Shown: positions 25,940 to 34,817, counted from the stretch's first letter. The stretch: 40,080 bases of DNA from Shinella sp. H4-D48 (GCF_022637395.1 NZ_CP093337.1:3437501-3477580); one strand, 5' to 3'. Numbers and translations: made by a program. The notes: generated by a model not told the origin, from the letters alone.

Positions 25940-27742
25940 ATGCGCGTGTTGCAGGAGGTGCAGGAGAGGGCTGGTGAGGATGCCGAAGGCCGGCCAATGC
26001 CGCGTTCGCTGCGCCGCCGCTGGACCCATCCTTTCACGCTGGCGCGCCGCATCTTCGGCAATGCCGTCTTTTCCAGCCTCACACGCCGCATCCTGTTCTT
26101 CAATCTCGTCGCGCTTGTCGTGCTCGTGGCGGGCATCCTCTATCTCAACCAGTTCCGCGAGGGGCTGATCGACGCGCGCGTCGAAAGCCTGCTGACGCAG
26201 GGCGAGATCATCGCCGGCGCGATTTCCGCCTCCGCCTCCGTCGACACCAACTCGATCACCATCGACCCGGAAAAGCTGCTCGAACTGCAGGCCGGCCAGA
26301 GCATCACGCCGCTGCCGAACGACGAGGACCTGGAATTCCCGATCAATCCCGAACGCGTGGCGCCCGTGCTCCGGCGACTCATTTCGCCGACGCGCACCCG
26401 CGCCCGCATCTACGATACCGACGCCAACCTGCTGCTCGATTCGCGCCATCTCTACACGCAGGGCCAGGTGCTGCGCTTCGACCTGCCGCCCGTCGAGCAG
26501 GAAAACGCCGGCATTTTCGAGCGCATGAACATCTGGTTCAACCGGATGCTGCAGCCGAGCAGGCTGCCGCTCTACAAGGAAGCGCCGGGCGGCGACGGCT
26601 CGATCTATCCCGAAGTGATGAATGCGCTGACAGGCGTGCGCGGCGCCGTGGAGCGTGTCAACGACAAGGGCGAGGTCATAGTCTCGGTCGCGGTGCCGGT
26701 GCAGCGCTTCCGCGCGGTGCTGGGCGTGCTGCTTCTGTCCACGCAGGCCGGCGATATCGACAAGATCGTGCATGCCGAGCGTCTCGCCATCATGCGCGTC
26801 GCGGGCGTGGCAGGCCTCGTCAACATCGCACTGTCGCTGCTGCTGTCCAGCACGATCGCCAATCCGCTGCGCCGCCTTTCCGCCGCGGCGATCCGCGTGC
26901 GGCGTGGCGGCGCGAAGGAGCGCGAGGAAATTCCCGATTTCTCCGTCCGTCAGGACGAGATCGGCAATCTTTCCATCGCGCTCAGACAGATGACCACGGC
27001 GCTCTATGACCGCATCGACGCGATCGAAAGCTTCGCGGCCGATGTGAGCCATGAGCTGAAGAACCCCTTGACCTCTCTGCGCAGCGCCGTCGAGACCCTG
27101 CCGCTCGCGCGCACGGACGAATCGAAAAAGCGGCTGCTGGATGTCATCCAGCACGACGTGCGCCGCCTCGACCGCCTGATCAGTGACATTTCAGACGCCT
27201 CCCGCCTCGACGCCGAGCTTGCACGCAGCGATGCCCGTACGGTGGATCTCGAAAAGCTGCTCGGCGACCTCATCGACGTCTCGCGCCAGATCAATACGCG
27301 CAAGAAGCCCGTAACGCTCGATTTCGTCGTCGACCGCAAAGATAATCCGAAGGCCCGGTTCGAGGTCAGCGGCTACGAGCTGCGCATCGGCCAGATTGTC
27401 ACCAATCTCATCGAAAACGCCCGATCCTTCGTGCCCGATCCGGGCGGACGCATCGTGGTGCGTCTGTCGCGCGGGCGCGGCGACCGCTGCCTCGTGCAGA
27501 TCGAGGACAACGGCCCCGGTATCCAGGCCGAGAATATCGACCGCATCTTCGAGCGCTTCTATACCGACCGGCCGGCCGGCGAGGCCTTCGGCCAAAATTC
27601 CGGCCTTGGCCTGTCTATCTCGCGACAGATCGCCGAGGCGCATGGCGGCACGCTGAAGGCCGACAACATCATCGACAAGGCGACGGGCGAGATTGCCGGC
27701 GCGCGCTTCACCCTCTCGCTTCCCTCCGACAAGCAGAAATGA
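25940..27742 (+). CDS. chvG: Sensor histidine kinase ChvG (ExoS)
   Basis: A 600-residue membrane kinase that activates ChvI in response to acid or envelope stress; ExoR is its periplasmic inhibitor in relatives, and it is not encoded here. A basic N-terminus is followed by TM1 (RILFFNLVALVVLVAGILYL), a large periplasmic sensor domain, TM2 near residues 280-300 with a HAMP domain (ANPLRRLSAAA), the H-box with His371 (VSHELKNPLTSL), N-box (QIVTNLIENARSF), G1 (DNGPGI) and G2 (NSGLGLSI). Start choice is uncertain: ATG at 25940 has AAGGA close upstream and gives the family length (about 595). The stop overlaps the hprK ATG (ATGA). Confidence 0.95.
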   Translation: MRVLQEVQERAGEDAEGRPMPRSLRRRWTHPFTLARRIFGNAVFSSLTRRILFFNLVALVVLVAGILYLNQFREGLIDARVESLLTQGEIIAGAISASASVDTNSITIDPEKLLELQAGQSITPLPNDEDLEFPINPERVAPVLRRLISPTRTRARIYDTDANLLLDSRHLYTQGQVLRFDLPPVEQENAGIFERMNIWFNRMLQPSRLPLYKEAPGGDGSIYPEVMNALTGVRGAVERVNDKGEVIVSVAVPVQRFRAVLGVLLLSTQAGDIDKIVHAERLAIMRVAGVAGLVNIALSLLLSSTIANPLRRLSAAAIRVRRGGAKEREEIPDFSVRQDEIGNLSIALRQMTTALYDRIDAIESFAADVSHELKNPLTSLRSAVETLPLARTDESKKRLLDVIQHDVRRLDRLISDISDASRLDAELARSDARTVDLEKLLGDLIDVSRQINTRKKPVTLDFVVDRKDNPKARFEVSGYELRIGQIVTNLIENARSFVPDPGGRIVVRLSRGRGDRCLVQIEDNGPGIQAENIDRIFERFYTDRPAGEAFGQNSGLGLSISRQIAEAHGGTLKADNIIDKATGEIAGARFTLSLPSDKQK

Positions 27743-28206
27743 CGCCCCCTGCCCCCGCTTCGGTCAATGTGCATGGAACGGCCATCGTGATCGGCACGAC
27801 CGGGCTTCTCTTCATCGGCCCCTCCGGCGCCGGCAAGAGCATGGTTGCGCTGCATTGCATGACGGAGGCGCGGTCGCGCGGGTTGTTTTCCGCGCTCGTC
27901 AGCGACGACCAGGTCATGGTCAGCATCGAAGGCGGCCGGGTCGTCGCCCGGGCGCCCGCTTCCATCGCCGGTCTCGCCGAGCTGCGCGGTGCGGGCATCG
28001 TCTCCGTCGAGACCATCGAGGCCGCGGTGCTGCATCGCGCCATCCGGCCGATCGCACCGCCATTCGCCGAACGGCTGGCGCCGGAGGGCGAAACCGTGGA
28101 GGTCCTGCCCGGCCACCTCCTGCCGCTGACGCGGTTGCCGCTTGCCGCCGGTTGCACCGCTTTTTCGCTGCTCGCCGCAATTCACCCGGAAATTACCGGG
28201 ACTTGA
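27739..28206 (+). CDS. hprK: HPr kinase/phosphorylase, short alphaproteobacterial form
   Basis: A 155-residue protein corresponding only to the C-terminal catalytic domain of Gram-positive HprK, as is normal in alphaproteobacteria. The P-loop GPSGAGKS is at 27-34, LVSDDQV follows near 55, and VNVHGTAIVI opens the domain. It phosphorylates HPr on serine and in related bacteria feeds back on ChvG/ChvI or PTS activity. The signature C-terminal K/R-loop region is shortened. Its ATG overlaps the chvG stop, so kinase and sensor are translated together. Confidence 0.93.
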   Translation: MTPPAPASVNVHGTAIVIGTTGLLFIGPSGAGKSMVALHCMTEARSRGLFSALVSDDQVMVSIEGGRVVARAPASIAGLAELRGAGIVSVETIEAAVLHRAIRPIAPPFAERLAPEGETVEVLPGHLLPLTRLPLAAGCTAFSLLAAIHPEITGT

Positions 28207-28356
28207 TCGCGAAAGCCGCGCCAAAAGGGAAAAATGGCCATTTTAGGCTTGCCTTCGGACTTTTCATTGACATGATGGCCACCCCAATGGTGGACGGAAT
28301 TGTTGCATTGCGATATTCCGCCGTCCGTTCGAATTGGGAAACGGGAGCGACTGCTG

Positions 28357-28758
28357 ATGATCGGACTGGTGCTTGTCACCCATGGCAAGCTGGCGGAGGA
28401 ATTCCGGCACGCCCTTGAACACGTTGTCGGTCCGCAGAAGGCGATCGAGACCGTCTGTATCGGCCCCGATGATGACATGGACCAGCGCCGCCAGGATATC
28501 CTGCAGGCGGTCCAGGAGGCAGATCAGGGCAACGGCGTCATCATCCTCACCGACATGTTCGGCGGCACGCCGTCCAACCTCGCCATCTCCGTGATGAACG
28601 GCGAAGGCATCGAGGTGATTGCCGGCGTCAACCTGCCGATGCTGATCAAGCTCGCCGGCATCCGCGGCGAGAACAATATGGAAAAGGCGCTGATCGACGC
28701 ATCGGAAGCCGGCCGGAAATATATCAACGTCGCCAGCCGCGTTCTCAGTGGCAAGTAA
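28357..28758 (+). CDS. PTS EIIA component, mannose type
   Basis: A 133-residue EIIA-Man-fold protein. The phosphoacceptor is His9 (GLVLVTHGKLAEEF), and ILTDMFGGTPSNLA and NLPMLIKL follow as usual. There are no EIIB, EIIC or EIID components here, so it belongs to the regulatory PTS of alphaproteobacteria (EINtr-HPr-EIIA) and does not transport sugar. The ATG at 28357 has GGGAG 9 bases upstream; longer frames have no ribosome-binding site. It lies 150 bp after hprK, with enough space for an extra promoter, and is followed by HPr after 15 bp. Confidence 0.93.
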   Translation: MIGLVLVTHGKLAEEFRHALEHVVGPQKAIETVCIGPDDDMDQRRQDILQAVQEADQGNGVIILTDMFGGTPSNLAISVMNGEGIEVIAGVNLPMLIKLAGIRGENNMEKALIDASEAGRKYINVASRVLSGK

Positions 28759-28773
28759 GGTCTCCCGCCCTCC

Positions 28774-29046
28774 ATGACCGCCTCGAAAGAGCTTCTCATC
28801 ATCAACAAGCGCGGCCTGCACGCCCGCGCTTCGGCAAAATTCGTCCAGACGGTCGAGGGCTATGACGCTGATGTTACCGTCTCCAAGGACGGCATGACCG
28901 TCGGCGGCACCTCGATCATGGGCCTGATGATGCTGGCCGCCAGCCCCGGATGCAGCGTGCATGTCACCGCCACCGGCGCGCAGGCCCAGGAGGTTCTCGA
29001 CGCGCTCGACGCGCTGATCGCCGACAGGTTCGGCGAGGAGATGTAA
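28774..29046 (+). CDS. ptsH: Phosphocarrier protein HPr
   Basis: A 90-residue HPr (NPr-like). The EI-dependent site His16 is in GLHARASAKF, and the serine site used by HprK is in GGTSIMGLMML. Together with EIIA and HprK it completes the local phosphorelay. EI (ptsP or ptsI) must be elsewhere. The adjacent hprK supports serine phosphorylation. It ends 109 bp before ahcY. Confidence 0.95.
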   Translation: MTASKELLIINKRGLHARASAKFVQTVEGYDADVTVSKDGMTVGGTSIMGLMMLAASPGCSVHVTATGAQAQEVLDALDALIADRFGEEM

Positions 29047-29056
29047 TCCTCCGTCA

Positions 29057-29086
29057 GACATAAGGACATAAAGACTTCTTTATGTC
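29057..29086. promoter_or_regulatory. Dyad with three GACATAA half-sites upstream of ahcY
   Basis: GACATAAAGA (29065-29074) and TCTTTATGTC (29077-29086) are perfect inverted 10-bp arms with a 2-bp centre. A further direct copy, GACATAAG, abuts the left arm at 29057-29064. The dyad lies 70 bp before ahcY and 18 bp after the ptsH stop. It suits a dimeric repressor, for example an ArsR-type SAH-responsive regulator of the SahR kind known for ahcY genes (inference). An AT-rich terminator hairpin for ptsH is the alternative; no T-run follows. Confidence 0.55.
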
Positions 29087-29087
29087 T

Positions 29088-29158
29088 TGGTTGCTCCAGC
29101 CGCCGTTTCCTGATAGGAAGCGGCATCAACCAGAGCCAGAAGGCTGGAGTATTTCATG
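29088..29158 (+). promoter_or_regulatory. Candidate structured 5' leader of ahcY masking its ribosome-binding site
   Basis: Four elements can be paired by eye. CTCCAGCC (29094-29101) pairs perfectly with GGCTGGAG (29142-29149), whose GGAG is the ahcY Shine-Dalgarno, 6 bases before the ATG. Inside it GCCG-T-TTCCT (29102-29111) pairs with AGGAA-G-CGGC (29115-29124), a 10-bp hairpin with one G-U pair. TGGTTG (29088-29093) pairs with CAACCA (29127-29132), crossing the first helix to make a pseudoknot. The design is that of a translation-controlling riboswitch. It does not match the SAH or SAM-II consensus as I remember them. Confidence 0.5.
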
Positions 29159-30556
29159 ACCACCACGCATGACTACCACGTCGCCGACATCGCGCTTGCC
29201 GATTTCGGCCGCAAGGAAATCGAGATCGCCGAGACGGAAATGCCGGGCCTGATGGCCTGCCGCGAAGAGTTCGGCGCATCCAAGCCGCTCAAGGGCGCGC
29301 GCATCACCGGCTCGCTGCACATGACCATCCAGACCGCCGTGCTCATCGAGACGCTGGTGGCGCTGGGTGCGGACGTTCGCTGGGCCTCGTGCAACATCTT
29401 CTCCACGCAGGACCACGCCGCCGCAGCCATCGCGGCCGCCGGCATCCCGGTCTACGCCGTAAAGGGCGAGTCGCTGACGGAATACTGGGAATACACCGAC
29501 AAGATCTTCCAGTGGACCGATGGCGGTCTCTCCAACATGATCCTGGACGACGGCGGAGACGCCACCATGTATATCCTGCTCGGCGCACGCGCCGAAGCCG
29601 GCGAGAACGTACTGTCCAATCCGGGCTCGGAAGAAGAAGAGATTCTCTTCGCCCAGATCAAGAAGCGTCTTGCTCTTTCCCCGGGCTGGTTCACCAAGCA
29701 GCGCGATGCCATCAAGGGCGTGACCGAAGAGACCACGACCGGCGTCAACCGTCTCTACCAGCTGCAGCAGAAGGGGCTCCTGCCCTTCCCGGCGATTAAC
29801 GTGAACGACTCGGTCACCAAGTCGAAGTTCGACAACAAGTATGGCTGCAAGGAATCGCTGGTCGACGGCATCCGCCGCGGCACCGACGTCATGATGGCCG
29901 GCAAGGTCGCCGTGGTCTGCGGCTACGGCGACGTCGGCAAGGGCTCTTCCGCTTCGCTGCGCGGTGCCGGTGCCCGCGTCAAGGTCACGGAAATCGACCC
30001 GATCTGCGCCCTGCAGGCCGCCATGGACGGTTTTGAAGTGGTGCAGCTCGAAGACGTCGTTTCCTCCGCCGACATCTTCATCACCACGACCGGCAACAAG
30101 GACGTCATCCGCGTGGAGCATATGCGCGAGATGAAGGACATGGCGATCGTCGGCAATATCGGCCACTTCGATAACGAGATCCAGGTCGCTGCGCTCAAGA
30201 ACTTCAAGTGGACCAACATCAAGCCGCAGGTCGACATGATCGAGTTCCCCAAGGGTAACCGCATGATCCTGCTTTCCGAGGGTCGCCTGCTCAACCTCGG
30301 CAACGCCACCGGTCACCCGTCCTTCGTGATGTCCGCCTCGTTCTCCAACCAAGTGCTGGCGCAGATCGAGCTCTTCACCAAGGGCGACGCCTACAAGAAC
30401 GAAGTGTATGTTCTGCCCAAGCAGCTCGACGAGAAGGTCGCACGCCTTCACCTCGCCAAGCTCGGCGCGAAGCTGACGGAACTTTCCAACGAACAGGCCG
30501 GCTATATCGGCGTCACCGTGCAGGGTCCGTTCAAGGCCGAACACTACAGGTACTGA
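29156..30556 (+). CDS. ahcY: Adenosylhomocysteinase (SAH hydrolase)
   Basis: A 466-residue SAH hydrolase splitting S-adenosylhomocysteine to adenosine and homocysteine, which relieves product inhibition of methyltransferases. The NAD-binding loop is [18 protein letters not shown], and substrate segments include [24 protein letters not shown] and [11 protein letters not shown]. The C-terminal PFKAEHYRY is the conserved tail that completes the NAD site of the neighbouring subunit. GGAG lies 6 bases before the ATG but is predicted to be paired in the leader. A strong terminator follows. Confidence 0.98.
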   Translation: MTTTHDYHVADIALADFGRKEIEIAETEMPGLMACREEFGASKPLKGARITGSLHMTIQTAVLIETLVALGADVRWASCNIFSTQDHAAAAIAAAGIPVYAVKGESLTEYWEYTDKIFQWTDGGLSNMILDDGGDATMYILLGARAEAGENVLSNPGSEEEEILFAQIKKRLALSPGWFTKQRDAIKGVTEETTTGVNRLYQLQQKGLLPFPAINVNDSVTKSKFDNKYGCKESLVDGIRRGTDVMMAGKVAVVCGYGDVGKGSSASLRGAGARVKVTEIDPICALQAAMDGFEVVQLEDVVSSADIFITTTGNKDVIRVEHMREMKDMAIVGNIGHFDNEIQVAALKNFKWTNIKPQVDMIEFPKGNRMILLSEGRLLNLGNATGHPSFVMSASFSNQVLAQIELFTKGDAYKNEVYVLPKQLDEKVARLHLAKLGAKLTELSNEQAGYIGVTVQGPFKAEHYRY

Positions 30557-30583
30557 TCCTTACCCGGATTATCCACAACATCT

Positions 30584-30623
30584 AGAGGCGGCGCGCTTGA
30601 CACAGGCGCGCCGCCTCTTTTTT
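30584..30623 (+). terminator. Intrinsic terminator after ahcY
   Basis: A perfect 13-bp GC-rich stem (30584-30596 with 30606-30618, AGAGGCGGCGCGC and its complement), with a 9-nt loop, runs into six T residues. It begins 28 bp after the stop codon. Confidence 0.93.
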
Positions 30624-30756
30624 GGGCCCATCCCTTCCCGACGATTCGGTAAACAAGTATCGTTAACGCGTTGATTCGGCGTGCAGATGCGGACCCTTCG
30701 CGCCGGATTGGGATGTCTTGTCGATCAGGCGGCAAACGGACGGAGACATACCGGGG

Positions 30757-33306
30757 ATGATGTCGGAACTGAAACGAGGCCGTTCCGGGCAGGCTTTTGC
30801 CATGCCGGAGCGGGACATGGCGCATTCGGTTGCGCTGCAAAATGGATTTATGGTTAACGGACGGTTCATGCGCCCCGTGGCGCGCCGCCTGGCATCCGTG
30901 CTGGCGGCTGGATCGGCCCTCACGATGTTCGCCGGACCGGCCCATGCCGCCGGCCCCTATCTCGCCACCACGGAAATCGTCACCGTATCGATGCTTCTCG
31001 GCGTGATGTCGGCGGCCATGGTCTCCGCCATCTGGATGATCCGCCAGCGCGGCCGCATGGAAGCCGAAAACCGCGAGCTGCGCGCCCACCTCTCCGACGC
31101 CCGCCACAACGTATCGCGCCTGCAGGCGCTGATCGGCGACAAGGACCGCCGCATCGTCATGTGGGACGGCATGTCGGGCAAGCCAGAATTCCTCGGCCAG
31201 CTCGCGCCGGAAACCGGCGCGCCGGTCGCCGACCGCGATTTCCTCGCCTTCGGCCGCTGGCTGAAACCGACCTCCGCCGCCGAGATCGAGCGCGCCGTCG
31301 AACGGCTGCGCACGCAGGCGCAGAGCTTCGACCTCATACTCGAAACGAGCCGCGAGCAGGTGCTGGAGGCGCAGGGTCGCGTTTCCGGCGGCCAGGCCTT
31401 CGTGCGCTTCGTGGCGCTCAACAACCTGCGGGCCGAAGCCGCCGAGCTGAAGCTGGAACGCGAACGGCTCGTCGCCGCGCTGAGCACGCTGCAATGCCTC
31501 ATCGACCAGATCGACCTTCCCGTCTGGCAACGCGCGCCCGACGGCTCGCTCGCCTGGGTGAACGAGGCCTATGCGGAGGCCGTCGAGGCGAAGGATGCCG
31601 CCGCCGCGGTGCGCGAGGCACGCGAGCTTCTGCCAACCGTCGCACGCGAAAAGATCCGCGCGACCAGCACCTATGACACACCGTTCCGCGACAAGGTCTC
31701 GACCGTCGTTCGCGGCAATCGCAGCTTCTTCGACGTGGTGGATGCCCGCACGCCCAATGGCTCGGCCGGCATCGCGATCGACGTTTCGGATGTCGAAGCG
31801 GTGCGCGAGGAACTGACGCGCACGCTGAAAAGCCATGCCGAGACGCTCGATCACCTTGCCACGCCGGTCGCCACCTTCGACGGCGAACAGCGCCTGCAAT
31901 TCTACAACCAGGCCTTCCAGCGCATGTGGGAGTTCGACACGGCGTTCCTGGAGAGCAAGCCCGGCAACGGCGAACTGCTCGACCGGCTGCGCGCCGCCGG
32001 CAAGCTGCCCGAACAGCTGAACTGGAAGCAGTGGAAGGACACAGCACTTTCCGTCTACCGCGCCATCGACACCCAGAGCGACCTCTGGCATCTGCCGAAC
32101 GGCCAGACGCTGCGCGTCTTCGCGACCGCCCGCCCGCAGGGCGGCGCCACCTGGGTCTTCGAGAACCTGACCGAGAAGGTCGATCTCGAAACGCGCTACA
32201 ACACGCTGATGCTGGTGCAGGACGAGACGATCGACCACCTGGCCGAGGGTGTTGCGGTGTTCAGCCCCGACGGACGCATCCGCCTGTCCAACCCGGCCTT
32301 CCGCGCCATCTGGGGCATCAGCGAGGCCGAGGCGAAGTCCGGCACGCATATCCGCGCCATCGAGCAGGCCTGCGCACCGTCTTATGACAAGCCGGACGGC
32401 TGGAAGCGCTTCGGCCAGATGATCACCAGCTTCGACGACGAACGGCCTTCCTCGCAGGGCATGCTGGAACTGCGCACCGGCCTCGTGCTGGATTACGCCG
32501 TCATCCCGCTCTCCAACGCGCAGACGATGCTGACCTTCGTCAACATCACCGACAGCGTGCGGGTGAGCCGCGCGCTTACGGAGAAGAACGAGGCGCTGCG
32601 CAAGGCGGACGCGCTGAAGAACGATTTCGTGCAGCACGTTTCCTATGAGCTGCGCTCGCCGCTGACCAATATCATCGGTTTCGCCGACCTCCTGAAGACG
32701 CCGACCATGGGCGAGCTCAACGAGCGGCAGGCCGAATATGTCGACCATATCGCCACCTCGTCCGCGGTGCTGCTGACCATCGTCAACGATATCCTCGACC
32801 TTGCGACCGTCGACGCCGGCATCATGGAACTCGACTATACCGAGATCAACCTGACGGACCTGCTCGACGACGTGTCCATGCAGTTCGCCGACCGGCTGCA
32901 CGAGGCGCAGGTGACGCTGGAGATCACGGCGCCCGACAATCTCGGCACCATCGTCGCCGACCAGCAGCGTCTCAAGCAGATCCTCATCAAGCTCCTCAGC
33001 AATGCCGCCAATTTCGCGCCGGAAGGCAGCGCCATCGGTCTGCGCTGCTGGCGCGAGGGCGCCGACCTTGTGCTGACCGTGACCGACCGCGGCCCCGGCA
33101 TTCCGCAGGACGTGCTGACCACGGTGTTCAACCGCTTCGAAAGCCACGGCCGCCAAGGGGGTCCAGGCCTTGGCCTATCCATCGTCGAAAGCTTCGTCAG
33201 CCTGCACCACGGCACCGTCACCATCGACAGCCAGGAGGGCCGCGGCACCAAGGTCGCCGTGCGTATTCCTTCCGCGACGATGACCTCGTTCGCTGCGGCG
33301 GAATAG
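30757..33306 (+). CDS. divL: DivL-type cell-cycle pseudo-histidine kinase (Tyr at the H-box)
   Basis: An 849-residue membrane-anchored protein with the domain order of DivL, an essential cell-polarity factor that modulates CckA and hence CtrA in alphaproteobacteria. A hydrophobic segment near 45-65 and a TM helix (VSMLLGVMSAAMVSAIWMI) are followed by coiled-coil sequence, several PAS-like domains (about 250-560) and a HisKA/HATPase pair. The phosphoacceptor position is Tyr630 (HVSYELRSPLTNIIGF) instead of histidine, the defining DivL trait. The nearby His627 is outside the canonical site. N-box (KLLSNAANFAPEG), G1 (DRGPGIP) and G2 (GGPGLGLS) look intact. The start is uncertain: ATGs at 30757 and 30760 have only a distant GGAG. 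tsaE follows after one base. Confidence 0.92.
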   Translation: MMSELKRGRSGQAFAMPERDMAHSVALQNGFMVNGRFMRPVARRLASVLAAGSALTMFAGPAHAAGPYLATTEIVTVSMLLGVMSAAMVSAIWMIRQRGRMEAENRELRAHLSDARHNVSRLQALIGDKDRRIVMWDGMSGKPEFLGQLAPETGAPVADRDFLAFGRWLKPTSAAEIERAVERLRTQAQSFDLILETSREQVLEAQGRVSGGQAFVRFVALNNLRAEAAELKLERERLVAALSTLQCLIDQIDLPVWQRAPDGSLAWVNEAYAEAVEAKDAAAAVREARELLPTVAREKIRATSTYDTPFRDKVSTVVRGNRSFFDVVDARTPNGSAGIAIDVSDVEAVREELTRTLKSHAETLDHLATPVATFDGEQRLQFYNQAFQRMWEFDTAFLESKPGNGELLDRLRAAGKLPEQLNWKQWKDTALSVYRAIDTQSDLWHLPNGQTLRVFATARPQGGATWVFENLTEKVDLETRYNTLMLVQDETIDHLAEGVAVFSPDGRIRLSNPAFRAIWGISEAEAKSGTHIRAIEQACAPSYDKPDGWKRFGQMITSFDDERPSSQGMLELRTGLVLDYAVIPLSNAQTMLTFVNITDSVRVSRALTEKNEALRKADALKNDFVQHVSYELRSPLTNIIGFADLLKTPTMGELNERQAEYVDHIATSSAVLLTIVNDILDLATVDAGIMELDYTEINLTDLLDDVSMQFADRLHEAQVTLEITAPDNLGTIVADQQRLKQILIKLLSNAANFAPEGSAIGLRCWREGADLVLTVTDRGPGIPQDVLTTVFNRFESHGRQGGPGLGLSIVESFVSLHHGTVTIDSQEGRGTKVAVRIPSATMTSFAAAE

Positions 33307-33307
33307 C

Positions 33308-34804
33308 ATGGCGCTCGACGTCGTCCTCGCCGATGAAGCCGCCACCATCCGCTTCGGCGAGGACATGGCGCTCGCGCTGAAGCGCGGCGACTATGTCGCA
33401 CTATCAGGCGATCTGGGTGCCGGAAAATCCACCTTCTCCCGCGCGCTGATCCGCGCCGTCGCCGATGACGCCTTTCTCGAGGTGCCGAGCCCGACCTTCA
33501 CGCTCGTCCAGACCTATGACCTGCGCATACCCGTCGCGCATTTCGACCTTTACCGCATCGCCGATGCCGCGGAGATCGACGAACTGGGTTTCGACGAGGC
33601 GCTGTCGGACGGTATCTGCCTGGTGGAATGGCCGGAAAAGGCAGACGGCGCGCTGCCGGCGGACCGCATAAGCCTGACCTTCGTGCATGAAGGCGATGGC
33701 CGGCGCGTCTTCATCGACGGCCCGGCACCGGCGCTGGCCCGCATCCGCCGGTCGCTCGCGATCCGCGCCTTTCTTGACGAAGCCGGCTACGGCAACGCGA
33801 CGCGCCGCCACCTGACGGGTGACGCCTCCATTCGCGCCTATGAACATATCCATACCGGCGAGACCCGCTTCGTGCTGATGGATTCGCCGGCCCATATGCC
33901 CGGGCCGATCCTCGCGCAGGGCAAGTACTACCAACAGATCGCCCATATCGCCGAGGACGTGAAACCGTTCATCGCGGTCGGCCGCTATCTCGTTTCGCGC
34001 GGCCTGCGTGCGCCGGAAATCCATGCCATGGATATCGCGCAGGGCATCCTGCTGATCGAGGACCTCGGCAGCGAGGGTGTGCTCGATGCCGCGGGTGCGC
34101 CGATCCCCGAGCGCTACCGCGAAAGCGCTGCCTGCCTTGCACATCTGCACGGTCAGGGTTTCGCGCGCGACCTGCCGGTAACCGACGGCATCGTGCACCG
34201 CGTGCCGGATTTCGACCGGGACGCCATGCAGATCGAGGTGAGCCTGCTTACCGACTGGTATCTGCCCTTCAAGCGTGGCACGCCGGCAAGCAACGCCGAA
34301 CGCCGCGACTATGTCGCCATCTGGGACGCGCTGATCGAAAGCCTTGGCGCCGGGGAACACAATCTGCTGCTGCGCGACTTCCATTCGCCCAACATCATCT
34401 GGCGGCCGGATGCCCTCGGTACGGACCGGGTCGGCATCATCGACTTCCAGGACGCGATGATCGGTCCTTCGGCCTACGACGTCGCCTCGCTGGTGCAGGA
34501 TGCGCGCGTCGACATGCCGGACGACGTCGCGCAAGGCGTGCTCGACCATTACCTTTCGCAGCGCGCGGCACAAGGCGGCTTCGACCGGACACGCTTCCTG
34601 CGCGACTGGCATGTCATGGCCGCGCAGCGCAACTGCAAGCTCATCGGCCTGTGGGTGCGCCTCATGCAGCGCGACGGCAAGCCGGCCTATATGCGCCACA
34701 TGCCGCGCACCTTCCGCAATCTCACGCGGGCGCTTTCCCATCCCGACCTCGCCCCCTTGCGCGACTGGTGCGAAAAGGCTGGAATCCTCGCGACCGAATC
34801 ATAA
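33308..34804 (+). CDS. TsaE-AmgK fusion: t6A ATPase fused to anomeric MurNAc kinase
   Basis: A 498-residue two-domain protein. Residues 1-150 are TsaE, the ATPase that recycles the TsaBD complex making t6A37 in tRNA: P-loop GDLGAGKS at 34-41, PSPTFTLVQTY, HFDLYRI and LVEWPEKA. Residues about 165-498 are an aminoglycoside-phosphotransferase-like kinase of the AmgK type, with catalytic Asp357 (LLLRDFHSPN) and metal-binding Asp379 (IIDFQDA). AmgK phosphorylates MurNAc at the anomeric position in peptidoglycan recycling. Fusion of these two is a recurring feature of alphaproteobacteria. The next gene encodes the matching MurU. One base separates it from divL. Confidence 0.92.
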   Translation: MALDVVLADEAATIRFGEDMALALKRGDYVALSGDLGAGKSTFSRALIRAVADDAFLEVPSPTFTLVQTYDLRIPVAHFDLYRIADAAEIDELGFDEALSDGICLVEWPEKADGALPADRISLTFVHEGDGRRVFIDGPAPALARIRRSLAIRAFLDEAGYGNATRRHLTGDASIRAYEHIHTGETRFVLMDSPAHMPGPILAQGKYYQQIAHIAEDVKPFIAVGRYLVSRGLRAPEIHAMDIAQGILLIEDLGSEGVLDAAGAPIPERYRESAACLAHLHGQGFARDLPVTDGIVHRVPDFDRDAMQIEVSLLTDWYLPFKRGTPASNAERRDYVAIWDALIESLGAGEHNLLLRDFHSPNIIWRPDALGTDRVGIIDFQDAMIGPSAYDVASLVQDARVDMPDDVAQGVLDHYLSQRAAQGGFDRTRFLRDWHVMAAQRNCKLIGLWVRLMQRDGKPAYMRHMPRTFRNLTRALSHPDLAPLRDWCEKAGILATES

Positions 34805-34817
34805 GCGCGGGATAGTG

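Noticed and set aside
29088-29158. Direct assignment of the ahcY leader to the known SAH riboswitch class
   Set aside because: I could not recognise the conserved SAH core in the sequence, so I report it only as a candidate structured leader until a covariance search is run.
30544-33156. 870-codon open frame on the minus strand opposite divL
   Set aside because: It is a mirror of GC-biased codons in divL. The product is rich in Arg, His, Ala and Gly with no domain, and divL has all expected motifs.
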